Source: Shewanella sp. SNU WT4
GTDB lineage: Bacteria > Pseudomonadota > Gammaproteobacteria > Enterobacterales > Shewanellaceae
Assembly (NCBI RefSeq): GCF_006494715.1
Contig: NZ_CP041151.1
Coordinates: 1,054,001-1,118,000, forward strand
DNA length: 64,000 nt
Reading direction: 5' to 3'
The notes beneath the pieces are model-generated. The model was not told the origin of the DNA. It saw only the letters and a program-made list of their open reading frames with translations, and ran no database searches. Positions 20,022-29,667 of this stretch are shown in pieces (position 1 is the stretch's first letter; every line of letters starts with the position of its first letter). Both the position numbers and the translations under genes were made by a program.

Positions 20022-20966
20022 ATGAAACTCTTTAATGTCAAACATTGTATTAAGCAATGTCTTATGACGCTTATTCTTGTTTGTGTGTCACACAGCGTCA
20101 GTGCTCGCGATCTGGAAGAAGTCAAAAAGGCAGGTGTGCTGCGTCATTTAGGCATTCCTTACGCTAATTTTGTGTTTCGTTTCAGTGAAGACGATCAAGT
20201 TAGTTACAGTGGTTTAGATATCGAGTTGATGCAGGGGTTTGCTAAGTATATTGGCGTTGATTATCAATTTATTGCCGCGAATTGGGGCAATGTGTTTGGT
20301 AAGCTCACCGGCCAACATGGAAAATTCATCAATCATCAGGTCAAGCTTGGCCACAGACAGGAAATTGAAGGCGATGTCATGGCCCATGGTGTGACCATAC
20401 TCGATTGGCGCCAGCAACTGGTGGATTTCTCTGATGACTATTTTCCATCAACCGTATGGCTAGTGGCCAAAACCTATTCTGACTTAACGCCTATCACACC
20501 CACAGGCTTACTCAAAAGTGACATAGTGAAGGTCAAGGGCATGCTTTGCGGTAAAAATGTATTGGCCATGAAGCAATCGTGCTTAGACCCTGATCTTTAT
20601 AATCTGCATGAAAGCAAAGTTAACATCATTTGGCCGACTCAAGAATTGCAGTTAAATGAAATGGTGCCCGCCATGCTCAATGGTGAAGCCGAAGCTACTC
20701 TATTAGATTTGGCAGACTCTTTAATTGCACTACAAAAATGGCCTAACCAAATTAAAGTCATAGGCCCCATTTCTGAAGAGCAGCGCATGGGCGTGGGATT
20801 TAGAAAAAATTCTCCGAAGTTAAGGCAAGCATTTAATGATTACTTGCAACAAATTCGCCGAGATGGCACTTATTTAGCCTTGGTTGAAAAGTATTACCCA
20901 AGTGTATTTAATTATTACGAAAACTACTTCGAATCAGTCATAGAAAAATCAAATAATGAACATTAA
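20022..20966 (+). CDS. Periplasmic amino-acid-type solute-binding protein
   Basis: A 314-residue exported protein: signal peptide to about residue 29 (ending SHSVSA), then an SBP family 3 fold beginning LEEVKKAGVLRHLGIPYANF and containing GLDIELMQGFAKYIGV. No permease or ATPase genes are adjacent. Its last 11 bp overlap the next gene, a membrane GGDEF-EAL protein, so it probably presents a ligand to that protein, not to a transporter. The ligand is unknown; the family commonly binds amino acids. Confidence 0.88.
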   Translation: MKLFNVKHCIKQCLMTLILVCVSHSVSARDLEEVKKAGVLRHLGIPYANFVFRFSEDDQVSYSGLDIELMQGFAKYIGVDYQFIAANWGNVFGKLTGQHGKFINHQVKLGHRQEIEGDVMAHGVTILDWRQQLVDFSDDYFPSTVWLVAKTYSDLTPITPTGLLKSDIVKVKGMLCGKNVLAMKQSCLDPDLYNLHESKVNIIWPTQELQLNEMVPAMLNGEAEATLLDLADSLIALQKWPNQIKVIGPISEEQRMGVGFRKNSPKLRQAFNDYLQQIRRDGTYLALVEKYYPSVFNYYENYFESVIEKSNNEH

Positions 20967-23271
20967 AAAATGGTTGAATAGTCGCACGGCTATTATTGGC
21001 GCAGGCATGTTATTAACAGCTTACTTAATGTTAATACTCGCGGTTGCCAATTTAGGTCAGAGTAAATTACAAACATCGCAAAGCAGCATGATGCAGCTTA
21101 AAATTAATAGCTATGCGAATAATTTAAGTTTGTTTTTTGATGCTAATGCCACCAGTCTTGCTAATTTTGCTGATGATAGTGTTATTAATACTTATTTTTC
21201 TAATCGCGCTGCGGGTATGTCGCTGCAGTATGGCTTGGGTTCAAGTTTATTTGAGTTGAATAAAGGCTTGGAGCAGTTCATTAGCAGCCGAAAAATAGAA
21301 ACACTGCCTATTTATGATCGCATCACTATTATTGGTATTGATGGCACTGTCATTGTTGATACGCTTGATAATATTCCATTTGAATCTGAACCTTTGTCGC
21401 TAAAACAGCTCGCGAGTAAGCCGTTTAAAATTCTGGTGTCCTCGCACGACGGCATCCCTGAAATCAAACATGTTCATACCATTTATTATCAATATAAGGC
21501 CGTCGGGCTATTGGTTGCTGAAGTTAATAATGACGTGATTATCCGTCAGTTAACCATGCAAGAGCACCAAGGTTTTGGGAGTCGCTTAAAGTTAGTGACT
21601 CCGACAGCTCACTTATTAGTGTGGGATTCTCTTAAGCATGATCATCATGGTGACTATTGGGAAACGGATTCACATGCTAAAGAATTAGATAAACATATTT
21701 ATTTTGAAGAAGTCGTCAGTGGCACGCCGTTAAAGTTGATTAGCTGGTTTGCGCCATTAAATGAGCAAGATATCTTTACCTCGGCTTGGTTTATTGTCGC
21801 TATTTCGCTATTAGCATTGCCTGTGCTCTATGGTTTGAGCATGTTGATGCGAATTAATAATGCCAACATAGTATTGCAAACTGAAGTTGAATTATCCGCC
21901 GATCAGCACATAAAGTTAGCTGAAAAAAATGTCTTATTAAGTAATGAAATCACCAAAAGAATAGAGTCTGAGAAAAGGTTAGAATACCAAGCAACTCATG
22001 ACGAGTTAACTGGACTTGTGAATCGAACCTACAGTATTCAGCAACTTAATAATGCCATTATTCGTGCTCAGCGTAATAATGATCAGGTATTAGTTATCTT
22101 TTTAGATTTAGATAATTTTAAGCAGATTAACGATACCGTTGGCCATCATGCTGGCGACATTTTATTGCAACAAACCAGTGAGCGCTTACTCAAAGTCGTG
22201 CGAGAGAGTGATACTGTGTCACGCTTTGGTGGTGATGAGTTTGTGGTAGTGATACCTGAGCTGCGTAGTCAAGAAATGGCTAAAATCATGGCAATTTCAA
22301 TTTTGTCGTTATTTGAAAAGCCTTTCGTGATTGATGAACAAGAATTTTTTATTACTACCAGTATTGGCATGTCAGTGTATCCGCAAGATGGCGACGATGT
22401 AGCTGATTTGCTTAAGAAAGCTGATACCGCCTTGTACCGGGTCAAAGAAGCGGGTCGCAACGGCTTTAGCTTTTTTGATGACAGTATGAACAGTGATGTG
22501 CAGCGGAAGTTAGCTTTAAATGTACGCTTGCATCAAGCGCTTAATTACAATCAATTTGAGGTCTATTATCAGCCAATCATTGATTTAACCACGGGTAAAA
22601 TCATAGGTGCTGAAGCCTTATTACGTTGGACAGATAGTGTCTTAGGCGTTATTTCACCGGATGAATTTATCCCATTAGCCGAGAAAAATGGCTTAATCCA
22701 TCGCCTCGGCGAATTCGTACTCGATAAGGCGTGTCATCAAATGGCCACTTGGCAGCAATTTGGGCCATTAAAAATTGCGGTGAATATCTCAAGTGTGCAA
22801 TTTCGCTATTGCGAGCAATTACAGGCCAAGATTATTCGAGTGCTAGCGAGTGCGGGCTTAACGGCGCATCGATTGGAAATCGAAGTTACTGAAAGCTTGC
22901 TGATGGAGCAAGATCCGCGTTTAGCCGCGATGTTCTCCTATTTCCGCAAGCAAGGGATTGAATTGTCCATTGATGACTTTGGTACTGGCTATTCATCGTT
23001 AAGTTACTTGCAAAAATTTGCCTTTGCTAAGTTAAAAATTGATCGCGCCTTTATTGACCGCATGAGCACCAGTGATTCTGATAGAGCGCTAGTGACAGCC
23101 ATTTTAGCGATGGCAAAAGCCTTAGGCATGAAGGTGGTCGCTGAGGGGATTGAAGCTGAGCATCAAGCCGATTTTCTGCAGCAACATGGTTGTGAGTTTG
23201 GTCAAGGATATTTGTTTAGTCGGCCGGTTGCGGCGAATGAATTTACCGAGCTATTGCGCCAACAGGCGTAA
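20956..23271 (+). CDS. Membrane GGDEF-EAL protein with periplasmic sensor domain
   Basis: A 771-residue c-di-GMP enzyme. One helix (about 12-32), a periplasmic dCACHE-like domain (about 40-270) and a second helix (about 278-298) lead to the cytoplasmic catalytic domains. GGDEF is intact (residues 425-429) with an inhibitory RxxD site (RESD, 416-419) five residues before it. EAL is intact (553-555, GAEALLRW) with DDFGTGYSS. Both synthesis and hydrolysis are possible. The overlap with the binding-protein gene suggests ligand control. Confidence 0.93.
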   Translation: MNIKKWLNSRTAIIGAGMLLTAYLMLILAVANLGQSKLQTSQSSMMQLKINSYANNLSLFFDANATSLANFADDSVINTYFSNRAAGMSLQYGLGSSLFELNKGLEQFISSRKIETLPIYDRITIIGIDGTVIVDTLDNIPFESEPLSLKQLASKPFKILVSSHDGIPEIKHVHTIYYQYKAVGLLVAEVNNDVIIRQLTMQEHQGFGSRLKLVTPTAHLLVWDSLKHDHHGDYWETDSHAKELDKHIYFEEVVSGTPLKLISWFAPLNEQDIFTSAWFIVAISLLALPVLYGLSMLMRINNANIVLQTEVELSADQHIKLAEKNVLLSNEITKRIESEKRLEYQATHDELTGLVNRTYSIQQLNNAIIRAQRNNDQVLVIFLDLDNFKQINDTVGHHAGDILLQQTSERLLKVVRESDTVSRFGGDEFVVVIPELRSQEMAKIMAISILSLFEKPFVIDEQEFFITTSIGMSVYPQDGDDVADLLKKADTALYRVKEAGRNGFSFFDDSMNSDVQRKLALNVRLHQALNYNQFEVYYQPIIDLTTGKIIGAEALLRWTDSVLGVISPDEFIPLAEKNGLIHRLGEFVLDKACHQMATWQQFGPLKIAVNISSVQFRYCEQLQAKIIRVLASAGLTAHRLEIEVTESLLMEQDPRLAAMFSYFRKQGIELSIDDFGTGYSSLSYLQKFAFAKLKIDRAFIDRMSTSDSDRALVTAILAMAKALGMKVVAEGIEAEHQADFLQQHGCEFGQGYLFSRPVAANEFTELLRQQA

Positions 23272-23300
23272 TGGCTCGGTAGTTAAGCTATGGCAAGGGA

Positions 23301-24722
23301 TTATGCCATAGTGCGATATAAGCGCTGCATGGCTTTCGCTAACCCAGTGACATCATCTGGATTGTGGAATAAGTGAGTCGACACTCGAATGGCGTGAGTC
23401 TTGTGGGTATCATCTGCATCTAATAAGAATGAAATGGTACGAACAATGTAACCGTATTCTTTGTGTAAACGATCGCGGAATTGCAACACTAAATCGCCAT
23501 CAAACTGATCGTCAAATGGGTTAAAGGTGCTTAAACCACTGGCCAGTTCACGTTCATTAGGGGCAAAGTAATGAGCGTGTGGGAAGTGACGCAGCAACTC
23601 ATCTTTACACAACTCGCTTAAGTCCAGTACGCGCTTTTCAATCTTATCGCGACCGATATCATCCCACATGTGGCAAGCATCGACTAACGCGCGCTTGGCT
23701 GGGTAATTATCTTGGCCAACGGATTGGAAGCGGGCTTGCAGTACGCTAGATGACGATGATGAGTTAATACACCATAGCGGTGTTGCTCTATCATTCCAGA
23801 ATTCTTTTAAACGCTCGGCATTATCGCGTATGTATAAAATACCGGTTGCGCCTGGTCCGCACTGCCATTTATGGCCAGCACCTGAATAGAAGTCACAATC
23901 AATATCGTGGAAATCTAAGTTGAGCATGCCTGGCGTATGGGCGCCATCAATCAAGGTTGGAATACGGTTAGGAATGGCGACTTCTTGACAGATACGCTTG
24001 GCAGGTAAACGGGTACCTGTGGTATAGGTCACGTGAGAGAAAGTGATTAAGCGTACGCGGCTACCATACAGCGCCACAGCATCAGCAAAAATATTCACAA
24101 AATCATCGGCGCTAATTTCGTGGTCACGAGTATGCACTGGGATAGACAGTTCAATCACTTCAACATCATAACGCTCACGCACTTGACGCAGTGGTGACAA
24201 GGCGCCGCCATGTTCATGGTGTGTGGTTAAAATAATGTCGCCCGCTTCAAATTGCAGACCATTAAGAATTGAGCACATGCCGTCAGTGGTGTTGCGGCTT
24301 AACACTAATTCGTGTTGGTCGGCGCCAAAACTATGCGCCACTTGCTTGGCTAAATCGATAGTGGGAATATTGCTCTGCCATGGGTTTTCTGAAATAGCTT
24401 CGTTATAGTCTTCAAAGTTCTCAAGCACTTGCTCTGGCATTGAACCTGAAGTGCCTACGTTCATATAAGTAGTGCGCTTATTTAGCACGAACTCTTTGCG
24501 CACTTTCTTCCAAAACTTTTCGTTAGCCTGTTGGCCATGGAAGCTAGTGGGTTGGCGCTCATTGTCACTGGCCAAGGCGGCCTGAGGAAATGCCAAGGCA
24601 CCTACACCTGCTAATGTTAATCCACTGGTAGTTTTTAAAAATCGACGTCGTTCAATATTTGTGTGTTCTTGTTCCATTACACTTTGATCCATTTCATTCT
24701 CGATATTATTGTTATTTAACAA
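23301..24722 (-). CDS. Tat-exported class V aminotransferase-fold PLP enzyme
   Basis: A 473-residue protein with a twin-arginine signal (ERRRFLKTTSGLTLAGVG, residues about 24-41) and a class V aminotransferase or isopenicillin N epimerase-like domain. The PLP lysine is Lys285 in SGAGHKWQCGPG. The NTTDGMCSILNGLQF, TTHHEHGGALSPL and LIDGAHTPGM segments fit the fold. Periplasmic PLP enzymes of this class are uncommon. The reaction is unknown; desulfurase, epimerase and lyase roles are all possible. Several in-frame ATG codons make the exact start uncertain. Confidence 0.85.
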   Translation of the reverse strand: MLNNNNIENEMDQSVMEQEHTNIERRRFLKTTSGLTLAGVGALAFPQAALASDNERQPTSFHGQQANEKFWKKVRKEFVLNKRTTYMNVGTSGSMPEQVLENFEDYNEAISENPWQSNIPTIDLAKQVAHSFGADQHELVLSRNTTDGMCSILNGLQFEAGDIILTTHHEHGGALSPLRQVRERYDVEVIELSIPVHTRDHEISADDFVNIFADAVALYGSRVRLITFSHVTYTTGTRLPAKRICQEVAIPNRIPTLIDGAHTPGMLNLDFHDIDCDFYSGAGHKWQCGPGATGILYIRDNAERLKEFWNDRATPLWCINSSSSSSVLQARFQSVGQDNYPAKRALVDACHMWDDIGRDKIEKRVLDLSELCKDELLRHFPHAHYFAPNERELASGLSTFNPFDDQFDGDLVLQFRDRLHKEYGYIVRTISFLLDADDTHKTHAIRVSTHLFHNPDDVTGLAKAMQRLYRTMA

Positions 24723-25619
24723 ATGACATAGGTAATAACCGTCGGCAATAAGATAACCTTTTGTTAATGCTGGTTGTTAAAGATAATCGTGAAATAGGCG
24801 GGATGTTGTGCAATTAAATTTAAAAATGTGATCCTAAGCCATGTTTGGTTAATTAGTTAGCTGCTATGTATTTAAAGCTTTGACGCTCGCCAAAATATTG
24901 ACTAGGTAAATAGTATGCGATGAAACTAAGTCGAGAGCTTAATTATAAGTATCAAAGCGTAAAAACCATGGTGGCAATATTTGAGTAAACATAAATATGT
25001 TGTCCGGACATATATTATTGTTAGCTGATATAGTATGCGCTAACACCTAGTAATTGAATGATAAATATTCAATTTCGAGAAATGACTTTAATACCTGCTC
25101 CAAACCAGTGTCTATCTAGACTCTTATATAAGTACCTATGCCAGTTTTATATTGGTTCTGCTATTAGTCTGATATTGGTTCTGGTATTAATTTCGACATT
25201 GGCGTTAATCTAGGTGCCAATATTTATTCATCTATCCATTGGTGCAGGCTTAGCCCTAAGCACCTAAGCCAGAATGCAGATAATAACCGCAAACAGATAC
25301 AGTGATAGATTCATTAGCATGGCTGCTACGACATGTTTAGCCGCCTGAGTGAACCAGGGTCATGTGCAAAGTGATGAATGGTCAGTGTCAGTTATCGCTA
25401 GGCTAGCCAAGCCTTAAACAACAGGCAAGTGAGTGGCTAATAGTGACATAACTAATGCCAACGTACTGTATTAACAGCTACGGTATTAAAAGCTATGGAT
25501 TTAGAGCGCGCCACTCAAAGCTGCAGCATTAAAAGGTAACTGATTGTTGCTATCACGCCAATTCTATTAATTATTTGGGTGTAATTTGTTAGTATCTTGA
25601 CCTCAATCAACAAGTTGCG
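24723..25619. other. Large non-coding region before the M17 aminopeptidase
   Basis: About 900 bp with no convincing ORF. It holds a TGTCCGGACA palindrome at 25001-25010 flanked by AT-rich sequence, and a short imperfect repeat of ATATTGGTTCTG at 25149 and 25172. Nothing else is recognised; decayed sequence or an unrecognised RNA gene is possible. Confidence 0.45.
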
Positions 25620-27143
25620 ATGCGAATAATGAATAATTATAAAAAATCTTTGCTGGCCCTGAGTCTCAGCCTACTCATAAGTCCAAACCTATTGGCGGAA
25701 ACCTTTAGCTTTGGCAAAAAGGGGGAAGCGCAAAGCTTAGTTTTGTTTCAAACGGCATCTAGCCCTGTGTATTCATTTACACAGTTGCCGCAGTCGACTC
25801 AAGATCAGCTGATTAAAGCTATGGCGGCCGCCGAGTTTAAGGGCGCCAAAGGTCAAATCGTTGAGCTGTTAGCGCCGGTTGGCGTTGAAACCGATAGAAT
25901 TGTGGTGCTGGGTCTTGGTGGTGATGAGCTGAATATTGGTAACATTCAGGCGCTCGGCGGAAAGTTGCAGCAACAATTGGCTAAGCTGCCTAAGCAGCAA
26001 GTGCAACTCCTGGTGGATGACATCCCCAATGAAGCGCAGTTCGCGGCCAATCTTGCCCATGGCATTGAATTGTCGAGCTATCGCTTTGAGCGCTACAAGC
26101 CTTCAACTGCAGCGGTTAAGCATTATCACTTTGTCAGTGATGATACCAAGGCGAGAGATACGCATAGTCAGTTGCAAGCCGTTGAGGCCGGTGTGTTTTT
26201 AGCGCGCGATCTAACTAATACGTCGGCAGGCGATCTGTACCCTGAAAGCTTTGCCGCAGCGGCGCAAGAGCTTAAGAAGCTTGGGGTAAAAGTCACAGTA
26301 TTAGATGAAAGCTCATTAATGAAGTCAAACATGGGCGCGTTATTGAGTGTTGGCAAGGGTAGTGATCGCGGGCCGCGTTTAGTGGTGGCGCACTGGCAAG
26401 GCAGTAACGATGCGCCAGTTGCCTTAGTGGGCAAAGGCATTACTTTTGATTCTGGTGGATACAATATTAAAGCCACGGGAACTTCGATTTCGCACATGAA
26501 GTCTGACATGGCGGGCGCTGCCACGATTCTTGGCACAGTCAAAGCCATGGCACTCCAAAAAGCGCCAGTGAATGTCGTGGCCATTATGCCCATGGCAGAA
26601 AATATGATTTCAGGGAATGCATTGCGCCCTGGTGATGTGGTTGCCACGGCCGCAGGTAAAACGGTCGAAGTGATGAATACCGACGCAGAAGGCCGATTAG
26701 TGTTAGCCGATGCGATTTGGTACGCGCAAGATAGATATCAACCGCGGGTGATAGTTGATATTGCCACCTTAACAGGGGCTAAGGTCGGAGCCTTAGGGCG
26801 AGAATTTGCGGGCATCTTTAGTGATTCAGACCAGTATGTGAATGAACTGACTTTTGCAGGCTCACAAGTGGGTGAGCGTTTATGGCGTTTACCACTTGAT
26901 AGTAGCTTTGGCGCTGAGCTTGAATCACAAATTGCCGACCTTAAAAATACTGGCGCAGAAGGCAGCGCTGGCGCGTCATCCGCGGCGATGTTTTTAAAGG
27001 CTTTTGTCAACGATGGCCAAGATTGGGTGCATCTTGATATTGCCGGAAATGCATTAACTTCCAAGCCGTTAGCGGTTGCCCCTGTTGGCGCAACAGGTTA
27101 TGGTGTTCGCTTACTTAGCTATTGGTTAACGCAAGCGCAATAA
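25620..27143 (+). CDS. Exported leucyl aminopeptidase (M17 family)
   Basis: A 507-residue M17 metallopeptidase with a signal peptide (about 1-27, ending SPNLLAE). Metal and catalytic motifs are present: VGKGITFDSGGYNIK, MKSDMAGAA and the family signature NTDAEGRLVLADAIW. Most PepA proteins are cytoplasmic; the leader places this one in the periplasm, where it would trim peptides. Two candidate starts (25620 and 25629) lack a good ribosome site, so the exact start is uncertain. It is transcribed alone. Confidence 0.9.
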   Translation: MRIMNNYKKSLLALSLSLLISPNLLAETFSFGKKGEAQSLVLFQTASSPVYSFTQLPQSTQDQLIKAMAAAEFKGAKGQIVELLAPVGVETDRIVVLGLGGDELNIGNIQALGGKLQQQLAKLPKQQVQLLVDDIPNEAQFAANLAHGIELSSYRFERYKPSTAAVKHYHFVSDDTKARDTHSQLQAVEAGVFLARDLTNTSAGDLYPESFAAAAQELKKLGVKVTVLDESSLMKSNMGALLSVGKGSDRGPRLVVAHWQGSNDAPVALVGKGITFDSGGYNIKATGTSISHMKSDMAGAATILGTVKAMALQKAPVNVVAIMPMAENMISGNALRPGDVVATAAGKTVEVMNTDAEGRLVLADAIWYAQDRYQPRVIVDIATLTGAKVGALGREFAGIFSDSDQYVNELTFAGSQVGERLWRLPLDSSFGAELESQIADLKNTGAEGSAGASSAAMFLKAFVNDGQDWVHLDIAGNALTSKPLAVAPVGATGYGVRLLSYWLTQAQ

Positions 27144-27379
27144 TGGCCAAGCCAGAAGATTTAGGCCTGATAGCTATCTTCTAGCAAATGGGTTGCTTAA
27201 GCGGTGAGCACACCTCACTGCCTTAAGTTACTCAATTGTCACGAGTAATCGTCGTAACCGATTGCGGCTATAGTTTTTATCCGCTTTAATTGGTTTTCTC
27301 GATTAGCTATTATGCTCATCAACGACAGGGCACTAGGTCCTGAATAATAAATTACTTAGTAAATTAAATGGAGATTTAC

Positions 27380-27949
27380 ATGACTCAGTCAATCATCAAC
27401 AGCCTAATCAAGCCTTTCAAAGCCACTGCTTTCCACAATGGTGAATTTGTACCAGTGTCTGAGCAGAACCTGTTAGGCAAGTGGTCTGTAGTATTCTTCT
27501 ACCCAGCCGATTTTACCTTTGTTTGCCCAACTGAATTAGGCGACATGGCTGATCATTACGAGAAGTTACAAGCCATGGGCGTTGAAGTGTATTCAGTGTC
27601 AACTGACACTCACTTTACTCATAAAGCGTGGCACGACACTTCTGACACCATCAAGAAAATTCAGTTCCCTATGATTGGTGACCCAACTGGCGCCATCACT
27701 CGTAACTTCGGCGTGATGATTGAAGAAGAAGGTTTAGCACTGCGTGGTACCTTCGTAATCAACCCAGAAGGCCAAATTAAAGTAGCTGAAATCCATGACT
27801 TAGGTATTGGTCGTAGCGCTTCTGAGTTAGTACGTAAAGTTCAAGCGGCTCAGTATGTAGCAGCTCACGATGGTGAAGTATGTCCTGCTAAATGGCAGCC
27901 AGGTGAAGCGACTTTAGCTCCATCGTTAGACTTAGTTGGTAAAATTTAA
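27380..27949 (+). CDS. ahpC: Alkyl hydroperoxide reductase AhpC (2-Cys peroxiredoxin)
   Basis: Reduces hydrogen peroxide and organic peroxides in the cytoplasm with electrons from AhpF. The 189-residue protein has the peroxidatic Cys49 ([12 protein letters not shown]) and resolving Cys168 (GEVCPAKW). The start at 27380 is preferred to the in-frame ATG at 27368 because GGAG lies six bases before it. An intrinsic terminator separates it from ahpF. An OxyR site is expected in the leader but could not be matched with confidence. Confidence 0.97.
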   Translation: MTQSIINSLIKPFKATAFHNGEFVPVSEQNLLGKWSVVFFYPADFTFVCPTELGDMADHYEKLQAMGVEVYSVSTDTHFTHKAWHDTSDTIKKIQFPMIGDPTGAITRNFGVMIEEEGLALRGTFVINPEGQIKVAEIHDLGIGRSASELVRKVQAAQYVAAHDGEVCPAKWQPGEATLAPSLDLVGKI

Positions 27950-27986
27950 TTTTCCACTAGTTAACTAGATTCATCATTCTCCTAAG

Positions 27987-28022
27987 GCCCGGATCTCCCC
28001 TAACTATCCGGGCTTTTTTTTT
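27987..28022 (+). terminator. Intrinsic terminator between ahpC and ahpF
   Basis: Stem GCCCGGAT / ATCCGGGC with an 11-base loop and nine T's. It would stop most ahpC transcripts, leaving ahpF at lower level by read-through or an internal promoter. Confidence 0.92.
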
Positions 28023-28061
28023 CTGTTGTGTATTAGACATTTTCGAATATTAGGAGTCATC

Positions 28062-29603
28062 ATGTTAGATGCGAACTTAAAACAACAACTGCAAACTTAT
28101 TTACAAAATCTCAAGCGGCCTGTTGAGCTGCTCGTATCGGCTGACGATGCTCCAAAGAGCCTAGAAATCATTCGCTTAGCAGACGATATTGCCTCCTTAT
28201 CTGCCTTGGTGACTGTTAAACGTGTTACCAGTCAGCGCACGCCGTCAATGCAAGTTATCAGCCCAGACACTGGCAGCAATATTAGCTTTGCTGGTTTACC
28301 TATGGGACACGAATTCACCTCGTTAGTGTTAGCACTGCTGCATACGGGGGGGCACCCAATCAAAATTACTGCTGAGCAGATAGCGCAAATTGCGAGTCTG
28401 CAAGGCCAATTCAAGTTTGAGACCTATGTGTCTTTAAGCTGCCAAAACTGCCCTGATGTAGTGCAAGCTATCAACATGATGGCGGCGATTAACCCTAACA
28501 TTACCAACGTAATGATTGATGGTGCCTTGTTCCAAGAGGAAGTGACCGAGCGCAACATCATGGCCGTGCCTTCTGTGTATTTAAATGGCGAAATTTTTGC
28601 TCAAGGTCGCATTAGCTTGGCAGAAATGCTCAACCGTTTAGATAGCGGCGCCGAGGCTCGTCAAGCCGAAGCCTTGTCAGAAAAAGCGCCTTATGAAGTG
28701 TTAGTGATTGGCGGCGGCCCAGCTGGCGCATCAGCAGCTATCTATGCCGCACGTAAAGGTCTGCGTACTGGCGTGTTAGCCGATAAATTCGGTGGCCAAG
28801 TATCTGAAACTGTGGGCATTGAAAACTTTATTTCAGTGAAAGCAACCGAAGGCCCTAAGTTAGTGGCCAATCTTGAAGCTCATGTTCGCGAATATGACGT
28901 TGAGATCATGGACAACCAAAAGGCCGTGTCTTTGAAGCAAGACGGTTTATATCAGGTTGAACTGGCGAACGGCGCAGTACTGAAAAGTAAAACCGTATTA
29001 CTGGCTACCGGCGCCCGCTGGCGCGAAATGAATGTGCCTGGTGAGAAAGAATACCGCGGTAAAGGTGTGGCTTACTGCCCACATTGCGACGGCCCATTAT
29101 TTAAGGGTAAGCGCGTTGCGGTAATTGGTGGTGGTAACTCAGGTATTGAAGCCGCCATTGATTTAGCCAACATAGTTGAGCATGTGACTGTGCTGGAATT
29201 TGATAGCAAGCTGCGCGCTGATGACGTGTTGCAACGTAAAGCCGCCTCTATGGGTAATATCACCATTATTACTCAAGCTATGACTACCGATGTGGTGGGT
29301 GATGGTCAGCGCGTTACCGGCTTAAACTATACCGATCGCGCCACCAATGAAAGCCATCATGTGGCCTTAGCTGGTATCTTCGTGCAGATTGGTTTAGTAC
29401 CTAACAGCGAATGGTTAAGAGGCACCATTGAGATGACAGCTCGCGGCGAAATTATCGTTGATAATCATGGCCAAACTTCTCTGCCAGGTGTATTTGCGGC
29501 AGGCGATGTGACCAATTCTGCTTATAAGCAGATTATTATTGCCATGGGTAGCGGCGCAACAGCATCTTTAGGCGCCTTTGATTATCTTATTCGTAATAGT
29601 TAA
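28062..29603 (+). CDS. ahpF: Alkyl hydroperoxide reductase subunit F
   Basis: NAD(P)H-dependent flavoprotein that reduces AhpC. The 513-residue product has a tandem thioredoxin-fold N-terminus with the redox pair CQNC ([12 protein letters not shown]), an FAD motif [15 protein letters not shown], the active dithiol CPHC ([11 protein letters not shown]), and an NAD motif [20 protein letters not shown] lies five bases before the ATG at 28062, so the longer frame from 28026 is rejected. A terminator follows. Confidence 0.97.
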   Translation: MLDANLKQQLQTYLQNLKRPVELLVSADDAPKSLEIIRLADDIASLSALVTVKRVTSQRTPSMQVISPDTGSNISFAGLPMGHEFTSLVLALLHTGGHPIKITAEQIAQIASLQGQFKFETYVSLSCQNCPDVVQAINMMAAINPNITNVMIDGALFQEEVTERNIMAVPSVYLNGEIFAQGRISLAEMLNRLDSGAEARQAEALSEKAPYEVLVIGGGPAGASAAIYAARKGLRTGVLADKFGGQVSETVGIENFISVKATEGPKLVANLEAHVREYDVEIMDNQKAVSLKQDGLYQVELANGAVLKSKTVLLATGARWREMNVPGEKEYRGKGVAYCPHCDGPLFKGKRVAVIGGGNSGIEAAIDLANIVEHVTVLEFDSKLRADDVLQRKAASMGNITIITQAMTTDVVGDGQRVTGLNYTDRATNESHHVALAGIFVQIGLVPNSEWLRGTIEMTARGEIIVDNHGQTSLPGVFAAGDVTNSAYKQIIIAMGSGATASLGAFDYLIRNS

Positions 29604-29632
29604 TCAGCGATTCGCTTAACTCAATAAAACCA

Positions 29633-29662
29633 CAAGGCCCATTTAGGGCCTTGTTTGTTTTT
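29633..29662 (+). terminator. Intrinsic terminator after ahpF
   Basis: Stem CAAGGCCC / GGGCCTTG with ATTTA loop, followed by a T-rich run. It sits between ahpF and the convergent urea transporter gene. Confidence 0.88.
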
Positions 29663-29667
29663 GGCGC

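Noticed and set aside
24723..25619. Decayed gene in the 900-bp gap
   Set aside because: No stretch resembles a known protein in any frame by eye, so a pseudogene call is not supported.
27270..27315. OxyR binding site upstream of ahpC
   Set aside because: ATAG-like and CTAT-like halves occur (near 27271 and 27306) but their spacing is four bases too long for the standard tetramer site, so I do not annotate it.
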